DNA from: Puniceicoccales bacterium Verruco_02
GTDB lineage: Bacteria; Verrucomicrobiota; Verrucomicrobiia; Opitutales; Oceanipulchritudinaceae
Length of the DNA stretch: 49,104 bases
Assembly: GCA_001604585.1 (NCBI GenBank)
Contig: LVBW01000038.1
Location: forward strand, 1-49,104
Direction: 5' to 3'
The notes below the pieces were generated by a model, which worked only from the letters and a program-made list of their open reading frames with translations, made no database searches and was not told the DNA's origin. Below, piece by piece: positions 1-7,929 of the stretch (position 1 is the first letter of the stretch; every line of letters begins with the position of its first letter). The translations under genes were made by a program, and so were the position numbers.

Positions 1-1618
1 CGATCTCCGCTGGCAGGGCCTCGAGCTCCCAACGCTCGCGATTGAGGAACTTTCTCGGCTTGTCCGGCTTTGCTCCGGGAGCCGCTTTTACAGCCGCCTT
101 TGCCGCCTTTTCGCGCGCAGCCTCTGCTGCGGCCTTGGCTTCGAGGTAGTCCGAGTAACCGCCGACGTAACTTTCCACATTGCCGCTGCCGTCCAGCACC
201 AGAAGGTCCGTCACAACGTTGTCGATAAAGGCGCGGTCGTGGCTTACGAGCAGCAGGGTGCCCCCGTAGGCCGAGAGCAGCTCCTCAAGCAGCTCCAGCG
301 TTTCGAGGTCGAGGTCGTTCGTAGGCTCGTCCATTACGAGCAGGTTGAATGGCCTTGCGAATAGCCGCGCCAACATCAGGCGGTTACGCTCGCCCCCCGA
401 TAGCATCGACACGGTGCTGCGCGCCCTGTCCGGGGTGAATAGAAAGTCCTGAAGGTAAGTTATGACGTGCTTGCGCCCGCCGTTTATCTCCACCACCTCA
501 AGACCGTTCGCTATGGCCTCCTGCACTGTCTGCGTCTCCACGAGGGCTTCGCGCGTCTGGTCGTAGTAGGCAATTTCGAGGCCCGTTCCGTGACTAAGCT
601 CGCCCTTCTGCGGGGGCAGCTTCCCGAGTAGCAGCTTTACGAGCGTGCTCTTGCCGCAGCCGTTCGGCCCCACGATACCTATGCGGTCGCCGCGCTCTAT
701 AACGTCGGAAAAGTCCTTTACGATGAGCCTGTCGCCCCAGCCGTAGGAGATATTCTTGGCGCTTATGACCTTCATGCCGCTGCGCCCGGCCTCCTCTATC
801 TGCATGTTGGCGGCACCTGTGCGCTGACGGCGGGCACGGTGTTCATCGCGCATACGCTTGAGCGCCCTCACGCGGCCCTCGTTGCGGGTGCGCCGGGCCT
901 GTATGCCCTGCCGTATCCAAGCTTCTTCCTGAGCCAGCTTCTTGTCGAACACGGCCTGATTGCGCGCCTCGGCCACGAGCCATTCCTCCTTGCGCACGAG
1001 GTAAGTTTTGTAATCGCAGACCCAGCGCGTGATTCGCCCGCGGTCAAGGTCGAGTATTTCGCTGGCCACATTTTGCAGGAAGGCGCGGTCGTGCGTAATA
1101 AAGAGGAGTGCCCCCTTGTAGCCGCGCAGGAATTTCTCCAGCCACGATATGGCCGAGATGTCCAGATGGTTGGTCGGCTCGTCCAATAAAAGCACATCCG
1201 GCTCCATCACCAGTTCCCTGGCAAGTAACACGCGGCGCTTGGTACCCGAAGAGAGCGAGTCGCAGTCCGCCTCCGCGTCCAGCTCCATGTCGGCAATCAG
1301 GCGCTCGACGCGGTTTGTCAGTTCCCATTCGGGCAGTTCGTCGCGCAGGCAGGCCGAGGCCACAAACTCCCTCACCGTACCGTGCAGAGTGTCCGGAATC
1401 TCCTGCGAGAGGAAGGCAAGGCGCGAACCGGCGGAAAGCTGCACATCGCCGCGGTCCGGCTTGATGAGTCCGGCGGCAATCTTGAGGAAAGTGCTCTTGC
1501 CCGTGCCGTTGCGGCCGACTATGCAGGCCCGCTGCCCGCTTTCGAGGACCACGGTGACATCGTCGAGCAGGGCGGGGCCGCCGTAGCTCATGCTGATTTT
1601 GCGTAAAGTAAGGGACAC
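1..1618 (-). CDS. uup: ABC-F family ATPase, Uup-type (3' end cut by window edge)
   Basis: This is a soluble tandem ABC ATPase without membrane segments. ABC-F proteins act on ribosomes or nucleic acid; Uup is tied to ribosome function and DNA-junction handling. The 539 visible residues contain two full ABC modules. The first has Walker A GRNGTGKST, signature LSSGTKRRVLLAR and Walker B LLLDEPTNHLD. The second has GPNGCGKST, LSGGERNRLMLAR and MDEPTNDLD. A charged linker separates them. After the second module come an Ala/Lys-rich stretch and the start of a C-terminal region (KFLNRERWELEAL), which is typical of Uup. I chose the GTG at 1618 because it gives the family N-terminus MSLTLRKISMSYGGP; an in-frame ATG at 1591 is the alternative. 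It lies 70 bp downstream of parB on the same strand. The C-terminus is outside the window. Confidence 0.9.
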   Translation of the reverse strand, partial: MSLTLRKISMSYGGPALLDDVTVVLESGQRACIVGRNGTGKSTFLKIAAGLIKPDRGDVQLSAGSRLAFLSQEIPDTLHGTVREFVASACLRDELPEWELTNRVERLIADMELDAEADCDSLSSGTKRRVLLARELVMEPDVLLLDEPTNHLDISAISWLEKFLRGYKGALLFITHDRAFLQNVASEILDLDRGRITRWVCDYKTYLVRKEEWLVAEARNQAVFDKKLAQEEAWIRQGIQARRTRNEGRVRALKRMRDEHRARRQRTGAANMQIEEAGRSGMKVISAKNISYGWGDRLIVKDFSDVIERGDRIGIVGPNGCGKSTLVKLLLGKLPPQKGELSHGTGLEIAYYDQTREALVETQTVQEAIANGLEVVEINGGRKHVITYLQDFLFTPDRARSTVSMLSGGERNRLMLARLFARPFNLLVMDEPTNDLDLETLELLEELLSAYGGTLLLVSHDRAFIDNVVTDLLVLDGSGNVESYVGGYSDYLEAKAAAEAAREKAAKAAVKAAPGAKPDKPRKFLNRERWELEALPAEI

Positions 1619-1688
1619 AGCCGCCCATTATCACGCAAGGAGCCGTGCTTGGAAACAGCAAAAGAGCCGAAGGAGGGCGGAATGGGGG

Positions 1689-2606
1689 CTATCTTGCGCC
1701 GGGGCAGAGCTTTTCCAGTATGCGTTCCAAGTCCTCGTTGCCGTAATAGTCTATTACAATGCGCCCGTGTTTGGGGCTGTGCTTTACCTGCACACTGGTG
1801 GCGAAGTGGCTCTGGAGCCGGGTCTGTATGTCCTTCAAGGCAACCATTTCGGCGTCCTGCCTGCCCTTGGCTGCGGCAGCGGCACCACGGCCCTTTTTCA
1901 GGCTCTGCACAAGGCGCTCTGTTTCGCGGACAGACAGGCCCTTTTCCACCACGCGGCGGGCCAAGAGGGCGCGTTGTTCCTCGCTTTCTAGGCCGAGCAG
2001 CACCTTGGCGTGCCCCACCGACAAGAGGCCGCGCGATATGTATGCCTGTGCCTCGCGCCCGAGTTGGAGCAGGCGCAGCGCGTTGGCCACGCTGGAGCGG
2101 GGCTTGCCTACGCGCTCGGCCACTGCCTCCTGAGTGAGGTCGAAGTCGCGCATCAGGCTCGCATATCCCAATGCCTCATCGACGGGGTTGAGATTCTCGC
2201 GCTGGAGGTTCTCAATAAGAGCTATGGCGGCGGCGGAGCTTTCGCCAACGTGTACGATACGGGCAAGAATGGTCTTCATGCCCAGGCTCTGGCAGGCCCG
2301 CCAGCGGCGCTCGCCAGCTATGAGCTGGAATATCTCTCCGTTCTGGCGCACCACGATGGGTTGCAGCAGGCCCTCCTGACGTATGCTCTCGGCAAGTTCC
2401 GCTATCTGTGCCTGTTCCATCTCGCGCCTTGGCTGGTGGGGCGAGGGTTCGATACGGCCGATGTCCAGTTCCTGAAAGCCTTCTGGGCTGGGCAAGGGGT
2501 CGGTCTCGCGCGGCGTTTCGGGGGCGCTATCGACGGAATTTTGCGGGATGCCGCCCGCTATGAGGACGTCCAGACCGCGTCCGAGCCTTGCTTTCTTTAT
2601 GGACAT
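1689..2606 (-). CDS. parB: Chromosome-partitioning protein ParB
   Basis: ParB is a CTP-dependent DNA clamp that loads at parS sites and works with ParA in origin segregation. The 305-residue protein has the family layout. The N-terminus (SIKKARLGRGLDVLI) resembles the ParA-contacting tail. The ParB/Srx nucleotide-binding fold spans about 45-140, with GERRWRA at 98-104 and ENLQREN at 132-138. A helix-turn-helix lies at about 157-180, and a C-terminal dimerisation region runs to 305. The ATG at 2606 gives MSIKKARLGRGL, the normal start. No parA lies in the window, although parA usually sits just upstream of parB; here a LysM protein gene takes that place with a 50-bp gap. I recognised no parS site nearby. 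Identification is confident. Confidence 0.95.
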   Translation of the reverse strand: MSIKKARLGRGLDVLIAGGIPQNSVDSAPETPRETDPLPSPEGFQELDIGRIEPSPHQPRREMEQAQIAELAESIRQEGLLQPIVVRQNGEIFQLIAGERRWRACQSLGMKTILARIVHVGESSAAAIALIENLQRENLNPVDEALGYASLMRDFDLTQEAVAERVGKPRSSVANALRLLQLGREAQAYISRGLLSVGHAKVLLGLESEEQRALLARRVVEKGLSVRETERLVQSLKKGRGAAAAAKGRQDAEMVALKDIQTRLQSHFATSVQVKHSPKHGRIVIDYYGNEDLERILEKLCPGAR

Positions 2607-2656
2607 GACTTGAGGGAACAGATGATTTGGGAGTCGAAACTTGTATATATAGCTCG

Positions 2657-3262
2657 CTACTGGGACTTCTGCGGGATGAACAGCAGCTGGCCGGGCATGA
2701 GCTTTGTTGGGTCGGCGATGCGGTTGGCGTTGATTATGTCCGCCGTGTTCGCGTTGTGCTTGCGCGCGATGCCCGAGAGGGTGTCGCCCTTCTGTACTGT
2801 GTAACTGACGCCCGTTGTTGGGAAATTGTCCGAGAACATCACGGCGGGTTTCGGCGCGGATGGGGCGGCGGCGTTGCTCGCGGCCTGTGCCTGAAGGGCC
2901 TGTTGGGTCTGCTGGGCAAGGCGCTCGATTTGTCTACTCACCTCGTCGATTATCTGCGTTTTCTGCTCGCGCTGGGCGCGGGAGAGTTCCTCGCGCAGGA
3001 CTGCAAGGCGCACGTCGAGCTGAGCCAGCGTGGCATACTGGGTGGCGCCCGTTTCTCGGCTTGCCTGAAGCTGGTTTCGCAGGGCGGCGTTCTCGCGCTG
3101 AAGGGCCTCGATGGCCATGCTCATCTGGCCAACTTGTGCGCGAAGCTGCTGGATGTCCTGCTCCATGTCTCCAAGGCGGCGCGCTTCGATGCTCTGGGCC
3201 TGAAGGGGCAGGCTCGAGGTGGCCAGTACTGCGAAGGAAAGGAGGGCTGCAAGGGTCTTCAT
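2657..3262 (-). CDS. Secreted coiled-coil protein with C-terminal LysM domain
   Basis: This 201-residue exported protein probably binds peptidoglycan. Choosing the ATG at 3262 yields a clean signal peptide (MKTLAALLSFAVLATSSLPLQAQS, cut near AQA); a longer open frame to 3322 would bury it. Residues about 28-110 are Gln/Glu/Arg-rich heptads predicted to form a coiled coil. A short Ala/Pro linker follows. Residues about 152-197 form one LysM motif (YTVQKGDTLSGIARKH ... LMPGQLLFIP), a fold that binds N-acetylglucosamine in glycan strands. No catalytic peptidase or amidase domain is present, so it looks like a structural or scaffolding envelope protein. It sits between fmt and parB in the same direction. 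The exact function is unknown. Confidence 0.85.
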   Translation of the reverse strand: MKTLAALLSFAVLATSSLPLQAQSIEARRLGDMEQDIQQLRAQVGQMSMAIEALQRENAALRNQLQASRETGATQYATLAQLDVRLAVLREELSRAQREQKTQIIDEVSRQIERLAQQTQQALQAQAASNAAAPSAPKPAVMFSDNFPTTGVSYTVQKGDTLSGIARKHNANTADIINANRIADPTKLMPGQLLFIPQKSQ

Positions 3263-3353
3263 GGCGGCGTGTTTGAGAGCATATTGGCGGACCATCCGGG
3301 GCAGGGCAAGACTGCCTGGCAAATTTGCGGCGTTGACGCTCCGTATATGCTTT

Positions 3354-4334
3354 CTAGGTGGCTAGTCGCTCCAGTGCTTTCATCGGGCGGCTTTCCAACA
3401 CGCTTCCAGGTGCAATGGGCATTCCGCGCAGAAAGTCCGCCGCCGGGAGCATCTTCCCGCCCGGTCTTTGCAGGAAATGTATTACGAATGTGCCCCTGCC
3501 TGTGGCCACGCTGAGGGCGTCTTTGCCGCTTTCGAGCACTGTGCCCGGCGCATGGGGAGTGGGGGCTTCGTCGTAGCTGCTGTTTCCCACGCGGATGCGC
3601 TGCCCGGCGTAGTCGAAGGCCGTGCCTGGCCAGATGCGGAAGGCGCGGCTTCGCTCGTGCAGCTCCTTTGCGCTGGCTGCAAAGTCGAGGTTGGAGTCCT
3701 CCTTCTCCAGTATGCGGCAGTAAGTGGCGCGGCTCTCGTCCTGCTCCACAAAGCGTGGCTCCCCGGCCAAGAGGGCGGGCAGGGCGCGGGCAAATAGCGG
3801 AACGCAGGCGGAGGCGAGCTTTGCGGCAAGGCTTTCGCGGCAGTCGTCGGGGGCAATGTCAACCAGTTCCCTGTCCATTGCGGCCCCGGCGTCCATGCGG
3901 CGCACTATGCGCATCAGGGTGACGCCCGTCTGCCTGCGCCCGGTGGCAATGGCGGTCTCGATGGGCGAGGCTCCGCGAAGCTCGGGCAGGAGCGAGGCGT
4001 GGAAATTGAGCGGGGGCAGGCGGGGGACGTTCAGGAGCGCATCGCGCAGGAGGTGCCCGTAGGCCATTACAAGCAGCAGTTCGCAGCCTGCGTCGCGCAG
4101 CCACTGCACGTCCTCTTCGCCCGGCTTGTCTGGCTGGCGAACGGGTATGCCGTGCGCCAGTGCCCAGCTTTTCACGGGGTTTTCGTGCAGCTTCATGCCC
4201 CGGCCCTGACGGCGGTCCGGCTGCGTGTACAGGCCCACAAGCGAGATAGTGTCGGCGTGATCGCGCAGGAGGCTCTCCAAGAGGGGCAGCACGATCGGGT
4301 CAGACCCCATGAATACGGTGCGTAGTTTATGCAT
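3354..4334 (-). CDS. fmt: Methionyl-tRNA formyltransferase
   Basis: Fmt transfers a formyl group from 10-formyl-tetrahydrofolate to Met-tRNAfMet to make the initiator tRNA. The 326-residue length fits (E. coli has 315). The N-terminal formyltransferase fold carries the catalytic triad seen in the family: Asn110 and His112 in NFHASLLPELRGASPI, and Asp148 in LMRIVRRMDAGA. The C-terminal tRNA-binding domain starts near residue 205 (SRATYCRILEKEDSNLDF). The ATG at 4334 gives MHKLRTVFMGSD, a standard start. The usual partner def (peptide deformylase) is not adjacent; the neighbours are an AMP-forming ligase 48 bp upstream and a LysM protein 91 bp downstream, all co-directional. Confidence 0.95.
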   Translation of the reverse strand: MHKLRTVFMGSDPIVLPLLESLLRDHADTISLVGLYTQPDRRQGRGMKLHENPVKSWALAHGIPVRQPDKPGEEDVQWLRDAGCELLLVMAYGHLLRDALLNVPRLPPLNFHASLLPELRGASPIETAIATGRRQTGVTLMRIVRRMDAGAAMDRELVDIAPDDCRESLAAKLASACVPLFARALPALLAGEPRFVEQDESRATYCRILEKEDSNLDFAASAKELHERSRAFRIWPGTAFDYAGQRIRVGNSSYDEAPTPHAPGTVLESGKDALSVATGRGTFVIHFLQRPGGKMLPAADFLRGMPIAPGSVLESRPMKALERLAT

Positions 4335-4382
4335 CGCTAATAATATACTTCCCGGACAATAGGGCGAGCCGCACTTTGCCGC

Positions 4383-6035
4383 TTACCCGGCAGCCTGTTC
4401 GCTACTCTGCACAGTCTGCCTAGCCAGTTCGCCCAGGGCCTGAAGGTCGAGCTTGCCGGAGGCCAGGGTGGGGATTGCATCCACGCGGCATATGCGGCGC
4501 GGTATCCAAAGGTTGGGTAGGCCTTCGTTGACGAGTCTCCCGCGCAGCGTGGTCGCGTCAATGTCCATCGCGCTGATTAGTACAAGGCTCTCGCCCTTGG
4601 CCGCGTCGCTCGCCCCGGAAACCGCTATCATGGGCTTCTCGCTGTCTTCCAGACGCAGGGCGCTCACTATGGCCTGTTCCACGGTGCCGTGGGGAACCAT
4701 TTCGCCCGCTATCTTGGAGAAGCGGCTGATGCGACCTTCGATGTGCAGGCAGCCCCGCTCGTCGAAGCGGGCTATGTCGCCCGTGCGGAACCAGTCCCCG
4801 TCGAAGGCGCGCCTTGTCGTTTCCTCGTCGTCCAGATAGCCGCGGAACACGTTCGCCCCGCGCAATTGGAGTATGCCAAGGCTTGTAAGGGGCAGGACGG
4901 CGCCCGTTGCGTCATCGACTATGCGGGCCTGCATTCCGGGGAATATGTGCCCGGTGTTTTCGTTGTACGGGTTGGGTTCGTCGCTGTTTACGCTGTCGAG
5001 ATCAACGGCCACCGCGGGCGAGGTCTCCGTAAGCCCGTAGCCTATGGCAAAGCGGCTGCCTACGGTCTTTTCCCAGAGCTGGGCAAAGCCCGCGGGGGGC
5101 TTTTCCGCCCCGGCCACGGTCAGGCGCAGCGTGCGCAGCAAGGCGGGGTCCACCTTCTTGAGGTAGGGGCGCAGAAGGGTGGGGGTGCCGATGAGGAAAG
5201 TGACCTTTTCGTCATGTATGGCTTGTGCCACGCGGCGCGTCTCAAGCGGGTTGGGCAGACACACTGTTTTCATGACCGCCATGAGCGGATACCACATGTT
5301 CACCGTGAAGCCGAAGCTGTGGAAAATGGGCAGGTTAGCCATCACAATGTCCGTATCGGGGCGGAACATCTTGACGGCGTCTATCTGAAGGCAGTTGGCG
5401 ATGATGTTGGCATGGCTGAGGGCGATGCCTTTGGGTTCCCCAGTGGAGCCGCTTGAAAATAGCAGCCCGGCCTCGCGCTGTCCGCCCTCCTGCGGCACGC
5501 CCAGCCAGCGCATCAATAGTCCCGTAGGGCAGCCTAGAACGGCGGCCAGCCAACGCAGCACCTCGCCCTTGCCAATGCCCTTCATAAGCTCCACAAAGTC
5601 CACGACGTTCTCCGGCCAAGGGAAGTCGGGCAGGCGGTCGATGACGGGTTTGGCCGTGATTACGTGGCTCAGGCCCGCCTTGCGAATGCAGATGCTGGCG
5701 GCCTTGGGGCCTGCTGCAAAGTTGAGGTTGACGGGTACCTTGTCCGCCAGAATGCAGGCGAGGTTGACGAGCGAGCAGGCAATGCCGGGCGGGAAGACTA
5801 TGCCGATGCGTCGTCCGGGTAGCTTTGCCACGCGGCGGGATATGGCGATGGCCGCGGCGAGGAACACGCCTGACTTCATCTCGCGCCGTCCAGAGGAAAG
5901 GTCCACTATGAGGGGTTTGAAGGGCTTGCGGGTCAGAGCGCGGAATATTTGCGCGCCAAGGTGGCCGCGAAGCTCTGCCTTTGAGGAAAACTCCTCCATG
6001 CCCATGTCAACTAGCAGCTTGCCGGATTCGCTCAT
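4383..6035 (-). CDS. AMP-forming acyl-CoA/acyl-ACP synthetase (Aas C-terminal-like)
   Basis: This ANL-superfamily enzyme should activate a carboxylic (probably fatty) acid through an acyl-adenylate. It has 550 residues. The P-loop SSGSTGEPKG lies at about 194-203. Further motifs are LPIFHSFGF, the A5 motif YGLTETSPA, the A7 motif WFRTGDIARFDERG followed by HIEGR, the A8 hinge SRFSKIAGEMV, and a C-terminal SGK carrying the expected catalytic lysine. The sequence style (HSFGF, IAGEMVPHGTVEQ) resembles the synthetase half of bifunctional Aas, which activates fatty acids for lysophospholipid acylation. The acyltransferase half and the transporter half are absent. It has its own candidate promoter in the 87-bp gap after the pseudouridine synthase gene. 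Substrate is not deducible from sequence. Confidence 0.85.
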   Translation of the reverse strand: MSESGKLLVDMGMEEFSSKAELRGHLGAQIFRALTRKPFKPLIVDLSSGRREMKSGVFLAAAIAISRRVAKLPGRRIGIVFPPGIACSLVNLACILADKVPVNLNFAAGPKAASICIRKAGLSHVITAKPVIDRLPDFPWPENVVDFVELMKGIGKGEVLRWLAAVLGCPTGLLMRWLGVPQEGGQREAGLLFSSGSTGEPKGIALSHANIIANCLQIDAVKMFRPDTDIVMANLPIFHSFGFTVNMWYPLMAVMKTVCLPNPLETRRVAQAIHDEKVTFLIGTPTLLRPYLKKVDPALLRTLRLTVAGAEKPPAGFAQLWEKTVGSRFAIGYGLTETSPAVAVDLDSVNSDEPNPYNENTGHIFPGMQARIVDDATGAVLPLTSLGILQLRGANVFRGYLDDEETTRRAFDGDWFRTGDIARFDERGCLHIEGRISRFSKIAGEMVPHGTVEQAIVSALRLEDSEKPMIAVSGASDAAKGESLVLISAMDIDATTLRGRLVNEGLPNLWIPRRICRVDAIPTLASGKLDLQALGELARQTVQSSEQAAG

Positions 6036-6056
6036 TTCGGGGTGTGTGTCACATTA

Positions 6057-6085
6057 CTTTTACAGGCGCACGAGGCAATAATCAA
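6057..6085 (-). promoter_or_regulatory. Candidate sigma-70-type promoter for the acyl synthetase gene
   Basis: On the minus strand TTGATT (6085-6080) and TAAAAG (6062-6057) are separated by exactly 17 bases, each matching consensus at 4 of 6 positions. The -10 box ends 21 bases before the ATG at 6035. It lies in the only gap over 50 bp between rluD and fmt, so a transcription unit may begin here. This is a motif match only. Confidence 0.35.
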
Positions 6086-6122
6086 TGAATAATGGCCGGG
6101 AGCTGGGACGCGTGCACTGGCC

Positions 6123-7049
6123 TTAGCTAGTCAGTTTGCGGAAATCTTCGGGAATGGGGGCCTCTAGGTTGAGCATCTCACCGCTTACGGGGTGGGGGAT
6201 TTGCAGTTTCCATGCGTGGAGCATAACCCTTGGCACGACAATTCCGGCGGGCGTGCTATTGGCCTGCCAGCCGTATGTGCTGTCTCCGCAGAGCGGGAGG
6301 CCGATGTGTGCCATGTGGACGCGTACCTGATGGGTGCGGCCCGTGTGAATGCGCACTTTTACAGTGCTGGCCCAGTGGCCGATGCGGGATACCAATTCCC
6401 AGTCGCTCTGCGCGGGGCGGCCGTCCCGCCGGATGCACATTTTCAGCCTGTTGGCGGGGTGGCGGCCTATGGGCTGGTCGATGTTGCCGCCGGGCAGGCC
6501 GGGTTGTCCGGCCACGATGGCGAGGTAGCACTTGTTGGTGTTTCTCTGCGCAAAGGCTTCGGACAGGGCAAGGTATGCGCGGTCGCTCTTGGCAACGACT
6601 ATGACGCCGCTTGTGTCCTTGTCCAGGCGGTGGACTATGCCGGGGCGTTCCTCGCCGCCAATGCTGCTTAGGGCGCCTTTGCAGTGGTGTAGAAGGGCGT
6701 GCACGAGGGTGTCCTGACCTGTGCCGGCTCCGGGGTGGGTCACCATGCCGGGGGCTTTGTTGATGGCAAGCAGGTCTTCGTCCTCGAAGATTACTTCAAG
6801 GGGGATGTCCGCAGGGGTAAGGCTGCTCTTTGTCGCTGGCGGAATCTCGTAACTGATGAGGTCTCCGCTGCGCAGTTTCTCGCTCTTGGACAGGGCCTCG
6901 TCATCGCGCCATACAAGACCGGCGTCGAAGAGCTTCTGCACGCGGCTTCGGCTCCACTCGGGCAACTGGGTGCAGAGCACCTTGTCGGCACGCAGGCGGT
7001 CCATGAGGGCGTCCACCTCGAAACTGTGCAAATCCGTGTCTGTATCCAT
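6123..7049 (-). CDS. RluA/RluD-family 23S rRNA pseudouridine synthase
   Basis: This enzyme isomerises uridine to pseudouridine in rRNA. The 308 residues show an N-terminal S4-like RNA-binding region at about 13-70 (DALMDRLRADKVLCTQL... SRSRVQKLFDAGLV). The catalytic domain carries HRLDKDTSGVIVVAKSD, with the catalytic Asp at about 143. HTGRTHQVRVHMAHIGLPLCGDSTYG near residue 240 is the other hallmark. I start it at the ATG at 7049: the longer frame to 7097 would overlap the preceding gene by 44 bases, and MDTDTDLHSFEVD begins the S4 region naturally. It follows an RNase III-fold gene whose stop is 4 bases upstream of this start, which suggests coupled translation. Family membership is certain, but RluD versus a paralogue cannot be settled. 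Confidence 0.92.
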   Translation of the reverse strand: MDTDTDLHSFEVDALMDRLRADKVLCTQLPEWSRSRVQKLFDAGLVWRDDEALSKSEKLRSGDLISYEIPPATKSSLTPADIPLEVIFEDEDLLAINKAPGMVTHPGAGTGQDTLVHALLHHCKGALSSIGGEERPGIVHRLDKDTSGVIVVAKSDRAYLALSEAFAQRNTNKCYLAIVAGQPGLPGGNIDQPIGRHPANRLKMCIRRDGRPAQSDWELVSRIGHWASTVKVRIHTGRTHQVRVHMAHIGLPLCGDSTYGWQANSTPAGIVVPRVMLHAWKLQIPHPVSGEMLNLEAPIPEDFRKLTS

Positions 7050-7053
7050 CGGC

Positions 7054-7392
7054 CTATCTTCTGCCCCCGCCGCTGCGACGCAACTCATGCTTTGCAAAAA
7101 GCGGCAGTATGGCTTCGTTTAGATAGGCAAAGGCGGCTTCAAGCCCATGTGCCTGATATACTCGGCCGATGCGGGCCTCGACCTTGGTCGGCTCGCCGAA
7201 GGCGCTCAGGAACTGGTTCGAGGTCATGCGTATGAACATGCCGTTCTGGTCCGCGTGCGATGGGCGGTTTTCCAGTATCCAGCTTCGGGCAAAGAGGGCG
7301 AGCACGCTGTCGCCTATCCAGGCTTGCTCGCGCAGCAGGGCTTGGTCAAGCGGTTCTGGCGGGACGGCGAGGTGTGCGCTACCAGCCGACAT
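7054..7392 (-). CDS. Small RNase III-fold protein, Mini-III-like
   Basis: This 112-residue protein looks like a stand-alone RNase III catalytic domain without a double-stranded-RNA-binding domain. The signature REQAWIGDSVLALFARSWIL at about 21-40 matches the RNase III/Mini-III motif, with Asp28 as the expected metal ligand. KVEARIGRVYQAHGLEAAFAYL at about 70-91 matches the second acidic motif (Glu72 for the usual Asp/Glu). Mini-III trims 23S rRNA in Firmicutes, so an RNA-maturation role is a reasonable inference; the adjacent rRNA pseudouridine synthase fits. The first 14 bases overlap the preceding gene and its stop is 4 bases from the next start, so it is embedded in an operon. It is divergent enough that other activities cannot be excluded. 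Confidence 0.65.
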   Translation of the reverse strand: MSAGSAHLAVPPEPLDQALLREQAWIGDSVLALFARSWILENRPSHADQNGMFIRMTSNQFLSAFGEPTKVEARIGRVYQAHGLEAAFAYLNEAILPLFAKHELRRSGGGRR

Positions 7393-7894
7393 GGGCTTCC
7401 TTTCGCAGTTTGTCGCGGTAGTCCCTCAGCCCCTGTATCTCGATGCCTGGGATGAGGGTTATGCCTATGGCGGAAAAGTCGCCCTTTGCCTTGTATAGGC
7501 GGGTCCAGTCAAACTGGTTGATTAGGTACTGCGGATAGGCGCGGTCCACGACGAGCATTCCTCCTTCGTCGCGGCGCACTTGTTCGATTTTCCACAGTTC
7601 CACCTCGGCTGGCATCATCTGGACAAGCGGGTTGCCGTCGTCGAAGGGGTGTACGGGCACGCGCATTATAATCTCGTAACAGGGGCTGATGAGGGTGCGC
7701 ACTTCGAGCATGTCCCGCCCGTTCTCATGCTTTAGGACGTAGAAGCCGTTCGTGTAAAGTTGGCCAAATTCCACTAGGGCGGGGATGTTCTTCATCGCCG
7801 CGCGTATCTGGCGGTCCTTGGTGGGGTCGGTGGCGGCGGATGCCAGGCAGGCAAGGCCTGCGAAGAGCGCCAGCATGAGAATGAGCCTTTTCAT
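7379..7894 (-). CDS. Secreted protein of unknown function
   Basis: This predicted 171-residue exported protein has a clear signal peptide (MKRLILMLALFAGLACLASA, cut near ASA). I recognise no family. The mature part starts with TDPTKDRQIRAAMKNIPALV and is a compact mix of strands and helices without repeats, cysteine clusters or a further membrane segment. The ATG at 7894 is chosen because AAGGAAG lies 8 bases upstream; ATGs at 7900 and 7912 are in frame but too close to that site. A much longer frame runs upstream through plsX in another phase and is an artefact. It lies 35 bp after plsX and overlaps the RNase III-like gene by 14 bases. Location next to plsX suggests an envelope role, which is inference only. 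Confidence 0.75.
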   Translation of the reverse strand: MKRLILMLALFAGLACLASAATDPTKDRQIRAAMKNIPALVEFGQLYTNGFYVLKHENGRDMLEVRTLISPCYEIIMRVPVHPFDDGNPLVQMMPAEVELWKIEQVRRDEGGMLVVDRAYPQYLINQFDWTRLYKAKGDFSAIGITLIPGIEIQGLRDYRDKLRKEAHVGW

Positions 7895-7929
7895 CGTCAT
7901 GACTTCCTTCATGCTGCCTATTGAGTAGC

